Positions 26,091-36,628 of a stretch of DNA of 64,000 bases are shown here, piece by piece; the stretch's first letter is position 1, and the number at the start of each line of letters is the position of its first letter. This DNA is from Streptococcus pneumoniae. GTDB taxonomy: Bacteria; Bacillota; Bacilli; Lactobacillales; Streptococcaceae. The DNA lies in assembly GCA_040719455.1 (NCBI GenBank), contig JBFDTN010000001.1:372001-436000 (forward strand). The letters run 5' to 3'. A model generated the notes under the pieces. That model had not been told where the DNA came from, made no database searches, and saw only the letters and a list, made by a program, of their open reading frames with translations. The translations under genes and the position numbers were made by a program.

Positions 26091-26721
26091 GATATTTGAA
26101 TTTTGTGCAGAAAATGGGACCTTGGTAGAGCGAGCTTTTCAGGCAGGAGCTCAGCGTGTAGAACTATGTGATAATTTAGCTGTGGGCGGTACAACACCGA
26201 GCATGGGGGTGATGAAAGAAACGCTTGCCTTAGCGAAAGACTATGAGGCAGCGGTTATGGTCATGATTCGTCCTAGAGGTGGAGATTTTGTCTATACCAA
26301 GGCTGAGCTAGCGATGATGCTGGAGGATATTCGCTGGGCTAAGGAAAGTGGGGCGCAGGGAGTTGTTTTCGGTGCATTGACAGAAGAAAATAAGCTTGAT
26401 AAGTCCGCTCTTACAGAATTGATTGCAGCTTCTGCCGGCATGGAAATCGTCTTTCACATGGCTTTTGATTGTCTGTCAAAAGACCAGCAGCTCGTAGCTA
26501 TGGATTGGTTAGAAAAGCAAGGAGTGACACGGATTTTGACTCATGGTGGTGCAGCAGGAACAGATATTTTGGACAATCTGGATTGGCTAAAAACGCTAAT
26601 GATGTATAGCGATGGTCGGATTGAAATCTTACCTGGTGGTGGGATTTCGACAGAAAATCGTGAAAGGATTGCCGCAGCCTTGGGAGTTGATCAATTACAT
26701 GGAACGAGGATTGTATGGTAG
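26089..26721 (+). CDS. cutC: CutC family protein
   Basis: A 210-residue TIM-barrel protein of the CutC family, historically linked to copper homeostasis though a direct role is disputed. It shows QAGAQRVELCDNLAVGGTTPS, MVMIRPRGGDFVYT, FHMAFDCL, RILTHGGAAG and EILPGGGI. The C-terminus is short by family standards but matches the smaller Firmicute members. GGAGGGAGTAAGG supplies the ribosome binding site. It overlaps the following gene by 7 nt. Confidence 0.9.
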   Translation: MIFEFCAENGTLVERAFQAGAQRVELCDNLAVGGTTPSMGVMKETLALAKDYEAAVMVMIRPRGGDFVYTKAELAMMLEDIRWAKESGAQGVVFGALTEENKLDKSALTELIAASAGMEIVFHMAFDCLSKDQQLVAMDWLEKQGVTRILTHGGAAGTDILDNLDWLKTLMMYSDGRIEILPGGGISTENRERIAAALGVDQLHGTRIVW

Positions 26722-27389
26722 AGATGTTGGAGATTTTTAAAGGATATGAAGTTGATGAAAATCAGCTTGAGTTGTATGGCTTTCATAAGGAAAAAGACAG
26801 CTATACCTACGCACAAACTATCTTAGAAGGTGAGTTTTTAGTGAGGATTGGGATTAGTGGGAGAGACATTTCTCTTCAAGTGCTGGATAGCGAGACTCAG
26901 GAAATCTATGCCCCTTTTTGGGTAGAAAATGTCACAGGGACATTTGTAGGACAGGTACGGCAGGAAGTTGCGGAACTTTTGCTAGAGATTCGTGAAAGCT
27001 GCTTTCAGGCGAATCGTTTTCTGCATGCACAGACAGAGCGGATTTTAGAGAGGATTGCGGCAAGCTATCATGGTAAAATCGACTATCTATGGGAACGCTT
27101 GGGTCCACATACTGCCTATCCTGCGGGAGCTCTTCGTCATCAAAAGACCAAGAAATGGTATGGCATTGTGATGACGCTGGATTGGAAGAAATTCTATGCC
27201 AATAAGGAAGGAAAGATTGAAATCTTGACCCTCAAGCATGATGAGGTGGCGACACTTCTAAAAACAGAGGGGTATTATCCTGCTTACCACATGAATAAAA
27301 AATATTGGCTCAGTATTCCTTTAAATGATTCCATTTCGGACCAAGCTATTTTTGAGCTGATAGAGCGAAGCTATTCTTTAACACAATAA
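26715..27389 (+). CDS. MmcQ/YjbR-family protein with an extra N-terminal domain
   Basis: A 224-residue protein. Its C-terminal half (about 110-224) resembles the MmcQ/YjbR fold: ALRHQKTKKWYGIVMTLDWKKF, KIEILTLKHDEVATLL, YHMNKKYWLSIPLN and a final ISDQAIFELIERSY. The N-terminal 105 residues (FKGYEVDENQLELYGF...) form a separate domain that I do not identify. MmcQ-type domains are often called DNA-binding, without firm evidence. The gene overlaps cutC by 7 nt, so it is co-translated. An in-frame ATG at 26724 is an alternative start. Confidence 0.7.
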   Translation: MVEMLEIFKGYEVDENQLELYGFHKEKDSYTYAQTILEGEFLVRIGISGRDISLQVLDSETQEIYAPFWVENVTGTFVGQVRQEVAELLLEIRESCFQANRFLHAQTERILERIAASYHGKIDYLWERLGPHTAYPAGALRHQKTKKWYGIVMTLDWKKFYANKEGKIEILTLKHDEVATLLKTEGYYPAYHMNKKYWLSIPLNDSISDQAIFELIERSYSLTQ

Positions 27390-27424
27390 ACGAGGCTGGA
27401 ATCTAGTATCCAACCTCGTTTTTT
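27389..27424. terminator. Terminator between convergent genes
   Basis: AACGAGG (27389-27395) pairs with CCTCGTT (27414-27420), continued inside by GGA/TCC. It is flanked by A and T runs, so it can serve both the MmcQ-like gene and the minus-strand MocR-like gene. Confidence 0.85.
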
Positions 27425-28696
27425 CTATTTAAAATACTCTTGTAGATGCGGTAAAACCTGCCTTAAGTTTTCATAGCGAATCTTAGCATAGCGATAAGGA
27501 CAATCCTGCAAATAGGCTTTTTCAAAGAAATCAAGTGCCAGTCCGCTGTGTTTAAGAGCGCTGATTGAGCGAGCGTTTGTAATCTCTAAAATCAATCCAT
27601 CCCGAGTTTGGGTGTATAAGCAAGGCAGTGGAGTATTTGCGAGTAATTGCTTGGTCTGTTCTTGTGCTTTTTCCTGCTGGTTGAGGAGCGCGAGCCGATT
27701 TTTTTCAAACATGAGATTGTCAATGTAGAGTGCCAAAGCTTTTTGCATGATCAGATTGCTGTCATAGTCCACAGCACTTTTATAGGCTAAGAAAGTCTCT
27801 TTGAGCGCTGCAGGAAGCAGCAGGGCTGTAATCCGCAAGGCAGGAAACAGACTGGTCGAGAAAGACTTGATATAAATCACCTGCTCCTGCTCATCTAGGT
27901 AATGAAAGGTGAGTTCTCTTTTTGCATCAAAATCCGCCAAATAATCATCCTCTACGATATAGACATGATAGGTCTTTGCCAGCGCTAAAATAGCTTCTTT
28001 TTCCTTACGGCTGTAAGAATGCCCCAGAGGATAGTGAAAGCGAGGAATCGTGTAGAAAAACTTGATATGACCAGACTTGAAAATCTCTTCTAGTTCATCA
28101 AGGTCAATGCCAGCAGTTGTCCGCTCAATCGTGCGATAGGGTAAATGCTGGGATTTAATCAAGCTATTCATCCGATGATAGGTCGGTTGTTCCACAAGGA
28201 TTTGGCTTTGCTGATTGGGGAAGTCTATTTGGGACAGGATATAGAGGGCTTGCTGGGTGCCAGAGGTGATGACGAATTCCTCTAAGCGTCCATAGATGGC
28301 AGAATCTAGCAAGAGTTGCTGGATAGACTCTCGGAGTTCTAGGAGCCCTTCTTGTTGAGGATAGTCGTTAAATAGATAGTGTTCTCGTCCAATCAAGGTT
28401 TCATTGACACAGAGTCTGAAATCTTCATAAGCCTGATTGTGGTCTTCTGTTACTTTTAGAGGGAGGTCATTCTTTTCTTCATCACGCTCAAGCACATAAT
28501 AGCCACTATTTGGAATGGCATAGATCATGTGTAGATGCCGCAATTCAAGAAGAGCTCGCTGGGCGGTGTCCTTGCTACATTGAAAGAGCTGACTCAGCTT
28601 GCGGATAGAGGGCAATTTATCGCCTGTTTTAAGCTTGCCGTTTTCGACTTCTTGCTGGATGTAGTGAAGGATTGTTTTGTATTTACTTTCTTTCAT
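27425..28696 (-). CDS. MocR-like regulator (GntR wHTH fused to aminotransferase domain) lacking the PLP lysine
   Basis: A 423-residue protein with an N-terminal GntR winged helix (about 1-70, GDKLPSIRKLSQLFQCSKDTAQRALLEL) and a fold-I aminotransferase domain (about 95-423). Landmarks of the latter include FVITSGTQQALYIL, EQPTYHRM and VEDDYLADF. In this family PLP is bound by the lysine of a (T/S)FSK motif; here it reads IKSFSTSLFP, with threonine 281 at that position. The Asn-Pro pair is also changed (RFHYPLG). It may sense a ligand other than PLP or bind PLP non-covalently. It sits 56 nt downstream of bioY on the same strand. Confidence 0.8.
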   Translation of the reverse strand: MKESKYKTILHYIQQEVENGKLKTGDKLPSIRKLSQLFQCSKDTAQRALLELRHLHMIYAIPNSGYYVLERDEEKNDLPLKVTEDHNQAYEDFRLCVNETLIGREHYLFNDYPQQEGLLELRESIQQLLLDSAIYGRLEEFVITSGTQQALYILSQIDFPNQQSQILVEQPTYHRMNSLIKSQHLPYRTIERTTAGIDLDELEEIFKSGHIKFFYTIPRFHYPLGHSYSRKEKEAILALAKTYHVYIVEDDYLADFDAKRELTFHYLDEQEQVIYIKSFSTSLFPALRITALLLPAALKETFLAYKSAVDYDSNLIMQKALALYIDNLMFEKNRLALLNQQEKAQEQTKQLLANTPLPCLYTQTRDGLILEITNARSISALKHSGLALDFFEKAYLQDCPYRYAKIRYENLRQVLPHLQEYFK

Positions 28697-28752
28697 AAAA
28701 TCCGCCTATCCTTTTTTGTTCCTCCTCATTGTACTGTATGTTTCAAGATTTC

Positions 28753-29301
28753 TCAACTCTTGAAATAAGATTGCTGGGTAAGGCTTTTAAAGATTGGACG
28801 GCTCATCAAGCTAATCAGGAGGAGTTTTGCCAAATCTGGTAGGATAAAGGGCACAACACCTACGAGCCACGCTTTTTCAAAGGGCATACTAGCAAGGAAA
28901 TGAAGTCCTAGAATACCTCCGAGAAAGACGAGGGTATCCCCAAGCAGATTTGCCATGAAAATAGAAAAAATAGAGCTTTTGGGCTGAGTGAGAGCGGAGG
29001 TGAGACTGACATAGGCAATATAGCCCCACAAGTAACCAGCACTCGGTCCGATGAGGGCTGAAAAACCGCCATGCCCTCCAGCAAATACAGGCAAACCGAT
29101 CGCCCCGAGGAGCAGATAGAGCAGGACTGACAGGATGGCTTCTTTAGGCCAAAAAATCGTAGCAATCAAGCCAATCGCCATATTTTGTAAGGAAAAGGGA
29201 ACGGGGCCAATGGCTAGCGTGATTTGGGCTAGGACAGAGATAAAGGCAGCGCCAAGTGCTGGTAAGGTCAGATAGGCATATTTTTTCAAATTGTAAACCA
29301 A
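28753..29301 (-). CDS. bioY: Biotin transporter BioY (ECF S component)
   Basis: A 182-residue membrane protein with about six helices. Diagnostic BioY stretches are GPVPFSLQNMAIGL, LLYLLLGAIGLPVFAGG and GGFSALIGPSAGYLWGY. It captures biotin and works with the shared ECF module (not in the window). The apparent start is TTG at 29301 with only a weak AAGAAAG upstream; a second in-frame TTG lies four codons on. It has an adjoining BirA-type operator. It is probably transcribed with the MocR-like gene. Confidence 0.9.
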   Translation of the reverse strand: MVYNLKKYAYLTLPALGAAFISVLAQITLAIGPVPFSLQNMAIGLIATIFWPKEAILSVLLYLLLGAIGLPVFAGGHGGFSALIGPSAGYLWGYIAYVSLTSALTQPKSSIFSIFMANLLGDTLVFLGGILGLHFLASMPFEKAWLVGVVPFILPDLAKLLLISLMSRPIFKSLTQQSYFKS

Positions 29302-29348
29302 CTTTCTTTTTTATGGTAACTATTTTATCTCAAAAAGGAAAAAAGTCA
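29291..29348 (-). promoter_or_regulatory. bioY promoter with a BirA-type operator
   Basis: On the minus strand TTGACT, 16 nt and TAAAAT (-10 at 29332-29327) form a promoter. Overlapping the expected transcript start and the start codon is TTGTAAACC-N15-GGTAACTAT (29291-29323 on the plus strand). That fits the biotin repressor consensus of TTGTAAACC, a 14-16-nt spacer and GGTTTACAA, with an imperfect second half. It indicates repression by biotin-loaded BirA. Confidence 0.7.
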
Positions 29349-29458
29349 AGTCTTATCTGTCTCATCGGAAAAAGAGGCCTGTTTCTTACAAAAATGTAAG
29401 AAATCCTCGTAAAATGAAAGCCAATGTTATGGCAAGTAAGACCTAACTCTTTTATACT

Positions 29459-29490
29459 AAAAGAAGCTGAAACGTTAGTCTCAGCTTCTT
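29459..29490 (-). terminator. Terminator after gor
   Basis: AAGAAGCTGA and TCAGCTTCTT form a perfect 10-bp stem with a short loop, followed on the minus strand by TTTAGT. It lies 23 bases beyond the gor stop. The rest of 29349-29512 shows nothing else. Confidence 0.75.
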
Positions 29491-29512
29491 AGTAGAATTT
29501 TAGTTCTTCTTT

Positions 29513-30862
29513 TTATCGCATGGTGACGAATTCTTCTGAGCCTGTCGGGTGAATGGCTACGGTATTGTCAAAGTCCGCCTTCGTCGCACCCATTTTAATA
29601 GCCACAGCAAAACCTTGAATCATCTCATCCACTCCGTAGCCCAAGCCGTGAAGTCCGATAACCTTTTCATCAGGTCCTTGGGTAACGAGCTTAAAGCGTG
29701 CTTGTTGGCGATGGCTCGTTACGGCTGAGTACATGGAGGCAAAGCTAGAAGTATAGATACGGATATTTTCCTTGCCGTATTGGGTAATCGCTTCTTTTTC
29801 GGTCAGTCCTACGGTCCCAATAGCAGGGTGAGAAAAGACTACCGTTGGAATGTTGGTGTAATCCATTTTGGCATGGGGCTGGTGGTTAAAGAGGCGTTCA
29901 GCCAGTGTTCTGCCTGCCTTGATGGCAACAGGGGTCAATTCTTTTTCGCCTGTGACGTCTCCAAGAGCGTAAATTCCTTTGGTTGTCGTATTTTGATACT
30001 CATCGACCGCGATAAAGCCACGCTCGTTGAGACTAACACCAACGGCTGTTAAGTTGAGGTCAGCCACATTTGGTTTGCGTCCAGTTGCCCAGACGACTTT
30101 TTCAGCACTTGCATGACTTCCATCTTCGAAATGAATACGAATCTTTCCATCATCCATTTTCTCGAGCCGTTTGGGGACTTTATGGGTGTGGAGTTGGAGT
30201 CCGACTTTCGCCATTTCTTCGACCAAGCCATCTACGATGTAGTCATCAAAATTCCGAAGTGGCTTGTCACCACGGACAAATAAATCTGTTTTTACTCCAA
30301 GAGCATGGAGCACCCCTGCCAACTCAACAGCAATATAGCCTGCTCCTAAGATGGCAACGGATTGGGGAAGATTTTCCCATTCAAAGACGTGGTCAGATAC
30401 CAAGCCTAAATCAGCTCCTTCAATGGCTGGAACAAAGGCGTGCCCACCTGTGGCAATGACGATATGTTTCGCAGAAATCAGCTCCCCACCCACTTCAACG
30501 GTGTGTGGATAGACAAAACGTGCTCGTCCACGGATCACTTCGACACCATTTTTATCAAAGGTATTTGTATAAGAATTGCGGGAGCGATCAATATAGGCTT
30601 CACGATTTTTGCGAAGAGTTGCAAAATCAAAGGATTGCTCGCTACTTGTAAATCCGTAGTCAGCTCCATATTTCTGAATGCTTTCAGCGATTTGAGCGCC
30701 GTACCACATGATTTTTTTAGGGACACAGCCGCGATTGACACAGGTACCCCCGAGCAGATCATCTTCAATTACAGCCACTTTTGCACCATAAAGACTGGCA
30801 CGGTTAGCGGTCGCGATACCGCCGCTCCCTCCGCCAATGGTGATTAAATCATATTCTCTCAT
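29513..30862 (-). CDS. gor: Glutathione-disulfide reductase
   Basis: A 449-residue flavoprotein disulfide reductase that recycles glutathione with NADPH. FAD site [19 protein letters not shown], redox-active [18 protein letters not shown] site [20 protein letters not shown], and a C-terminal [12 protein letters not shown] carrying the catalytic histidine. The ATG at 30862 follows AAAGGAG; the longer ORF upstream to 30919 lacks support. Streptococci use this enzyme against oxidative stress. In pneumococcus gor also neighbours a MacAB-like cassette, as here. Confidence 0.95.
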   Translation of the reverse strand: MREYDLITIGGGSGGIATANRASLYGAKVAVIEDDLLGGTCVNRGCVPKKIMWYGAQIAESIQKYGADYGFTSSEQSFDFATLRKNREAYIDRSRNSYTNTFDKNGVEVIRGRARFVYPHTVEVGGELISAKHIVIATGGHAFVPAIEGADLGLVSDHVFEWENLPQSVAILGAGYIAVELAGVLHALGVKTDLFVRGDKPLRNFDDYIVDGLVEEMAKVGLQLHTHKVPKRLEKMDDGKIRIHFEDGSHASAEKVVWATGRKPNVADLNLTAVGVSLNERGFIAVDEYQNTTTKGIYALGDVTGEKELTPVAIKAGRTLAERLFNHQPHAKMDYTNIPTVVFSHPAIGTVGLTEKEAITQYGKENIRIYTSSFASMYSAVTSHRQQARFKLVTQGPDEKVIGLHGLGYGVDEMIQGFAVAIKMGATKADFDNTVAIHPTGSEEFVTMR

Positions 30863-31098
30863 GGTTTTCTCCTTTAGTATCGTTGCTATCATTGTATCGC
30901 TTTTCTTGCATGAATGCAAAAATCCGCTACGTTGGAGTCATGTTCACAAGAAAAATGAGGAAAAGGCTTGATTTTTAAAATGTATTATTGTATTATATAG
31001 ATAGTACAGATAAAGGAGTTGAGAAACCTAAAATTTTGTCGTTGAAAACGTTTATTTTATGATAAAATAAAACTAACTATTTTTCAGGAGGAAAAAGA

Positions 31099-32250
31099 AT
31101 GAAAAAATTAAAGAAATGGCAGTTGTATAGCTTGATTGGAACTGCTTCAGCCATCGTGTTAGCAGCAGGAGGATTTCTCCTCTTTGGCGGAGGCGCAGGA
31201 GGTGGAGATGCGGTTGAAAATGCAACACCGATGGTTCAAAAGCCAAAGGAAGGCTCTGTTGCTTCATCTGTCCTTCTAGCAGGATCGGTCGCTGCTGAGC
31301 GTGAGCAATACGTTTATTTCGATGCGACCAAAGGAGATTTAGAGAGTATTTATGTGAGTGTGGGTGAGCAGGTAGGCGAAGGTCAAGCCTTGGTTCAGTA
31401 CACCAGTGTGGATGCCCAAACAGCCTACGATGCCGCTGCTCGTGCGGTTAATAAAATCGACCGTCAAATCAATGACCTAAATACCTATGGAGTGACCGTT
31501 GATAAGACAGGGGATACTGAAGCTGATACAAATAGTGTCGCAACCGCTCAACGCTCTGTGGATTCTCAGTTGCGTGAACTCCAAGACAATCGCGCAGATG
31601 CCGTTGATAATCTCAATAAAGCCTTAACGGCTCTTAACAATACCACGGTTTTGAGTACTGGTGAAGGAACGGTTGTCGAGGTGAACCACGATGTATCCAA
31701 ATCCAACACAGGCAGCAATCAAACTCTTGTGCATATTGTCAGCAACGGCAATCTTCAAGTCAAGGGTGAGTTGTCAGAGTTTAACCTTGCCAATATTAAA
31801 GTTGGTCAAGAAGTGACCATCACCTCAAAAGTTTACCCAGACAAGACTTGGACAGGAAAGATTAACTTTATCTCTGATTATCCAAAAGATAGCCAAGGAG
31901 CAGCTACTAACACAGGCGCTCAATCGGGTGCCAAATATCCATTTACCGTAGAAATCACAAGTGAAATCGGTGACTTGAAACAAGGATTCTCGGTCAATAT
32001 GGAAGTGAAAAATGATAGCAAGGGCTTGCTCATTCCAGTAACGGCGATTTTAGCGGACGGGGATAAGAGCTATGTCTGGACGATTGATGACAAGGGTCTT
32101 GCAAAGAAAGTAAAAGTTACCCTTGGAAATGCTGATGCTGAAAATCAAGAAATCACATCTGGATTGACCAAAGAAAGCAAAGTCATCACCAACCCATCCG
32201 CGGATTTAGAAGAGGGTAAAGAGGTGAAACCTTATGACGAAGTTGATTAG
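31099..32250 (+). CDS. MacA-like membrane fusion protein, second cassette
   Basis: A 383-residue adaptor with an N-terminal anchor (about 9-30), a lipoyl half DATKGDLESIYVSVGEQVGEGQ (in part), a helical hairpin (about 105-180) and the second lipoyl half VLSTGEGTVVEVNHD. Beta-barrel and membrane-proximal domains complete it. AGGAGG precedes the ATG. It resembles the Spr0693-type adaptor of pneumococcus, part of a characterised MacAB-like exporter. It overlaps the ATPase gene by 17 nt. Confidence 0.88.
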   Translation: MKKLKKWQLYSLIGTASAIVLAAGGFLLFGGGAGGGDAVENATPMVQKPKEGSVASSVLLAGSVAAEREQYVYFDATKGDLESIYVSVGEQVGEGQALVQYTSVDAQTAYDAAARAVNKIDRQINDLNTYGVTVDKTGDTEADTNSVATAQRSVDSQLRELQDNRADAVDNLNKALTALNNTTVLSTGEGTVVEVNHDVSKSNTGSNQTLVHIVSNGNLQVKGELSEFNLANIKVGQEVTITSKVYPDKTWTGKINFISDYPKDSQGAATNTGAQSGAKYPFTVEITSEIGDLKQGFSVNMEVKNDSKGLLIPVTAILADGDKSYVWTIDDKGLAKKVKVTLGNADAENQEITSGLTKESKVITNPSADLEEGKEVKPYDEVD

Positions 32251-32929
32251 TATTCAAAATATCAATAAAACCTATCGCAATGGGGACCAGGAATTAAGAG
32301 TTCTAAAAGACATCAATTTAGAAGTAGAAGAAGGCGAGTTTGTCGCGATTATGGGACCATCTGGATCGGGGAAATCTACGTTGATGAATATCATTGGGAT
32401 GTTGGATAGACCGACTAGCGGTGAATACCACTTATCAGGAGATGAGGTCGCAAGTCTTGGTGAAAAAAGATTAGCCAAGGTCCGTAACCAGCAGATTGGC
32501 TTTGTCTTTCAGCAGTTTTTCCTCCTTTCAAAACTAAATGCTTTTCAAAATGTGGAATTGCCCTTGATTTATGCAGGGGTAGCTCCTTCAAAGCGTAAGA
32601 AATTGGCAGAGCGTTTTTTGGAGAAGGTCGAGTTGGCGGAGCGTATGCATCATTTGCCATCTGAGCTTTCCGGGGGGCAAAAGCAGAGGGTTGCCATTGC
32701 ACGTGCCTTGGTGAATAATCCTTCTATTATCCTTGCAGATGAGCCCACAGGAGCCTTGGATACCAAGACAGGTGAGCAGATCATGGAGTTGTTGCTTGAT
32801 CTAAATGCCGAAGGCAAAACCATTATCATGGTCACGCACGAGCCTGAAATCGCAGCCTATGCCAAACGACAAATCGTCATTCGAGATGGGGTAATCTCAT
32901 CTGATAGTCGCGTGAAAGGAGGCACTTGA
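32234..32929 (+). CDS. ABC transporter ATP-binding protein, second MacB-like cassette
   Basis: A 231-residue ATPase with Walker [11 protein letters not shown]-loop [10 protein letters not shown], signature LSGGQKQR, Walker [13 protein letters not shown] and H-loop VTHEPE. It is closely similar to the ATPase at 4712-5374 but ends with a short extra tail ([10 protein letters not shown]). It overlaps both neighbours and is translationally coupled to them. Confidence 0.92.
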   Translation: MTKLISIQNINKTYRNGDQELRVLKDINLEVEEGEFVAIMGPSGSGKSTLMNIIGMLDRPTSGEYHLSGDEVASLGEKRLAKVRNQQIGFVFQQFFLLSKLNAFQNVELPLIYAGVAPSKRKKLAERFLEKVELAERMHHLPSELSGGQKQRVAIARALVNNPSIILADEPTGALDTKTGEQIMELLLDLNAEGKTIIMVTHEPEIAAYAKRQIVIRDGVISSDSRVKGGT

Positions 32930-34194
32930 TGCAAAATTTTAGATTTGCCCTTAGCTCGATTTTAGGGCACAAAATGCGCTCCTTTCTAACCATGCTTGGG
33001 ATTATCATCGGGGTCATGTCCGTTGTGGTTATCGTGGCATTAGGAAGTGGGGTTGAGCGTGCCTTTACAGATATTGTCGGAGCTAACCGTCAAGATGTCA
33101 ATCTTTTCTACTCTTTTACAAAAAGTAAGGATGGAAGTGGAATTCAAACAGTCGAGGAACTCCAATCTCAAATAGATGAAGGTTCTGGAGTTTATACTGA
33201 GCCTCCAAAAATTCAGGAAGTTTGGTTGGAGCAGCTGGTTCGAGAATTAGATGGCATTGATAAATATTATGCTACTAACAATTCAACGACAGCTGTCTCT
33301 TATGGCAGTAAAAAAGCTGAAAATATTCCGATTACCGGTGTCAATCGCTCTTATTTTCAAGCCAAGAACTATGAAGTTGTTGCAGGTCGTCTTTTGACCA
33401 ATGCAGACTATCGCAGTTTTTCTCGAGCGATTTTGATTGATGGGAAACTAGCTGAAATCCTCTTCAATAGTCCAAAAGAAGCCTTGAATAAAATTGTCCG
33501 CTTGGGAGACAATGATTATCGAGTTATTGGAGTTTACCGTGATCCAGAGCTTGAAAAAATCAAGGCGGTAGCCCCATCAAATGGAAATATCGTCATGGCA
33601 AATACCCAGCTCGCAGCAGAGTTTGGGGGAGATGAGATTCAAAATGTGACGGTTCATACGAAAAATCTTGAGAATTCCTTGGAAGATGGGGCAGCAGCGG
33701 CTCGGCTATTGACCAAGCTATCAGGAGCAACAGATGGCGAATACCAGGTGCTCGATGTGGAAAGCCAGCTTGCGCAAGTCAAGGGACAAGTCGTGGTATT
33801 CCAATTGGTCTTTGGAGCTATTGCAGGGATTTCCCTTCTTGTCGGTGGTATTGGAGTCATGAATATCATGCTGGTATCGGTGACAGAGCGGACGCGCGAG
33901 ATTGGTCTTCGAAAAGCGCTTGGAGCTACACGGAGCAACATCTTGACGCAGTTTGTCATTGAATCCATTGTCTTGACCTTGATTGGCGGCATGATTGGAT
34001 TAGGTCTTGCCTATCTTATCGTTTTATCTATTGGGCATTCCTTAGATGCGCTATTTGCAGGACCACCAGTGATTACGATTTCATCAGCCGTGGGTAGTCT
34101 TTTATTCTCAGCGGTTGTGGGGATTGTATTTGGGATTTTACCGGCTAATAAAGCCTCAAAACTTGACCCAATCGAAGCACTGCGTTACGAATAA
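32929..34194 (+). CDS. MacB-like ABC permease, second cassette
   Basis: A 421-residue permease with an N-terminal helix (MRSFLTMLGIIIGVMSVVVIVAL), an extracellular MacB_PCD domain and a C-terminal FtsX domain (GISLLVGGIGVMNIMLVSVTERTREIGLRKALGA in part). It ends LDPIEALRYE. The ATG at 32929 overlaps the ATPase stop (TGATG) and follows AAAGGAGG. Unlike the first cassette, no two-component genes are attached, and a terminator follows. Confidence 0.92.
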   Translation: MQNFRFALSSILGHKMRSFLTMLGIIIGVMSVVVIVALGSGVERAFTDIVGANRQDVNLFYSFTKSKDGSGIQTVEELQSQIDEGSGVYTEPPKIQEVWLEQLVRELDGIDKYYATNNSTTAVSYGSKKAENIPITGVNRSYFQAKNYEVVAGRLLTNADYRSFSRAILIDGKLAEILFNSPKEALNKIVRLGDNDYRVIGVYRDPELEKIKAVAPSNGNIVMANTQLAAEFGGDEIQNVTVHTKNLENSLEDGAAAARLLTKLSGATDGEYQVLDVESQLAQVKGQVVVFQLVFGAIAGISLLVGGIGVMNIMLVSVTERTREIGLRKALGATRSNILTQFVIESIVLTLIGGMIGLGLAYLIVLSIGHSLDALFAGPPVITISSAVGSLLFSAVVGIVFGILPANKASKLDPIEALRYE

Positions 34195-34207
34195 CTTATA
34201 CAATAAG

Positions 34208-34243
34208 AAAACCTTTGACGGATGTTAAGTCAAAGGTTTTTTC
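34208..34243. terminator. Bidirectional terminator between the MacB-like permease gene and folT
   Basis: AAAACCTTTGAC and GTCAAAGGTTTT form a perfect 12-bp stem (34208-34219 with 34229-34240), ending in a T run. Confidence 0.92.
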
Positions 34244-34244
34244 A

Positions 34245-34805
34245 CTATTTGAGTCCCATGAGTTTTTTAACTTCTGGGATTTTTTGTAATTGTGGAACGA
34301 GAATCATCGTGACAACGACACGAAATGGAATCTCAAAGATTTTAAAAATCCGCCCTTGGGCAAAGAACTGCACCGAGATAGGAATGTTCTGATAGATTTG
34401 ATTGAGAATGGGGGTGAGAAAGAAAGTTCCAATCCCCATGATGACTGTGGTTGCTAGAATGACATAGAGCCAATCTTTTTTATTTTTGCTATCAAGCTTT
34501 TTCCCATAATAGAAAGCCCCATATAAAAATCCTTGAATAGCTTCTAACACAGTGAACCAAATAATAAACGGATAGCCTGAGTTGAGAGCTGTCACCACAT
34601 CATTGACCACAAAGACGATGAGGGAAATGATAGGACCAGCAATCGTACCAATCAAGGTATTAGCGATAAAAGAAAGGCTAACCTTGAGGACATTTGGAAT
34701 AATCCAAAAAGAAAAGTATTGCCCCAAGATATAACGAATAGCGATTAACATCGCAAGGACAACAATGAGTTGAACCCCAAACTTAGGGGATTTTTTAGAA
34801 AGCAT
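34245..34805 (-). CDS. folT: Folate ECF transporter S component FolT
   Basis: A 186-residue integral membrane S component with about six helices, beginning MLSKKSPKFGVQLIVVLAMLIAIRYILGQ (in part). It has an Ala/Gly-poor polar loop NSGYPFIIWFTVLEAIQGFLYGAFYYGKK (in part). The assignment as FolT rests mainly on the tetrahydrofolate riboswitch directly upstream. The ATG at 34805 follows AAAGGAG; the longer ORF to 34904 runs through the riboswitch and is rejected. It captures folate for the shared ECF energising module. Confidence 0.88.
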   Translation of the reverse strand: MLSKKSPKFGVQLIVVLAMLIAIRYILGQYFSFWIIPNVLKVSLSFIANTLIGTIAGPIISLIVFVVNDVVTALNSGYPFIIWFTVLEAIQGFLYGAFYYGKKLDSKNKKDWLYVILATTVIMGIGTFFLTPILNQIYQNIPISVQFFAQGRIFKIFEIPFRVVVTMILVPQLQKIPEVKKLMGLK

Positions 34806-34819
34806 ATCGTGCTCCTTTA

Positions 34820-34935
34820 CAAATCGTGGAGCTGTCCTAAGACAGCGGATGCAATGGTTTACCGCGCTTTCGCTTCGTTGTATGGCAACATCCCATCCAT
34901 ACACACTTAACGCAAACCACCTACTCTGTTGCAGG
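34820..34935 (-). ncRNA. Tetrahydrofolate (THF) riboswitch
   Basis: On the minus strand the leader shows the conserved THF-I features in order: AGAGUAG, GCGUUAAGUGUGU, GGAUGGGAUGUUGCC, ACAACGAAGCGAAAGCGCGGU and AACCAUUGCAUCCGCU. These match the class found before folT in other streptococci. After the aptamer GCUGUC/GACAGC forms a hairpin and AGCUCC can pair with the GGAGC of the folT ribosome binding site. Control is therefore most likely at translation initiation, off when folate is plentiful. Confidence 0.93.
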
Positions 34936-34983
34936 ATTTCCTGCTACTTTAGTGTACTAGAATTTTCTGAAAATGTAAATAGA

Positions 34984-35009
34984 AAAACCAGAGAAAATTC
35001 TCTGGTTTT
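34984..35009 (-). terminator. Terminator after lysS
   Basis: AAAACCAGAGAA and TTCTCTGGTTTT form a perfect 12-bp stem with a 2-nt spacer, just past the lysS stop codon. Confidence 0.88.
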
Positions 35010-35014
35010 GAGGC

Positions 35015-36541
<1,527 letters not shown>

Positions 36542-36593
36542 TTACCATAAAAAATGAAGAAGTACAGCTAGAAAGCGATAAAAAATCTGGCTT

Positions 36594-36603
36594 GTGGTAT
36601 AAT
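36594..36603 (+). promoter_or_regulatory. Extended -10 promoter of the M42 peptidase gene
   Basis: TGTGGTATAAT (TATAAT at 36598-36603) with a TGn-type extension lies 25 bases before the start codon. No clear -35 box is seen. Confidence 0.55.
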
Positions 36604-36628
36604 AAGGATAGAAAAATGAGGTGATGTG

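Noticed and set aside
34806..34904. N-terminal extension of FolT by 33 residues
   Set aside because: The extension is the translated THF riboswitch; the ATG at 34805 has AAAGGAG at normal spacing.
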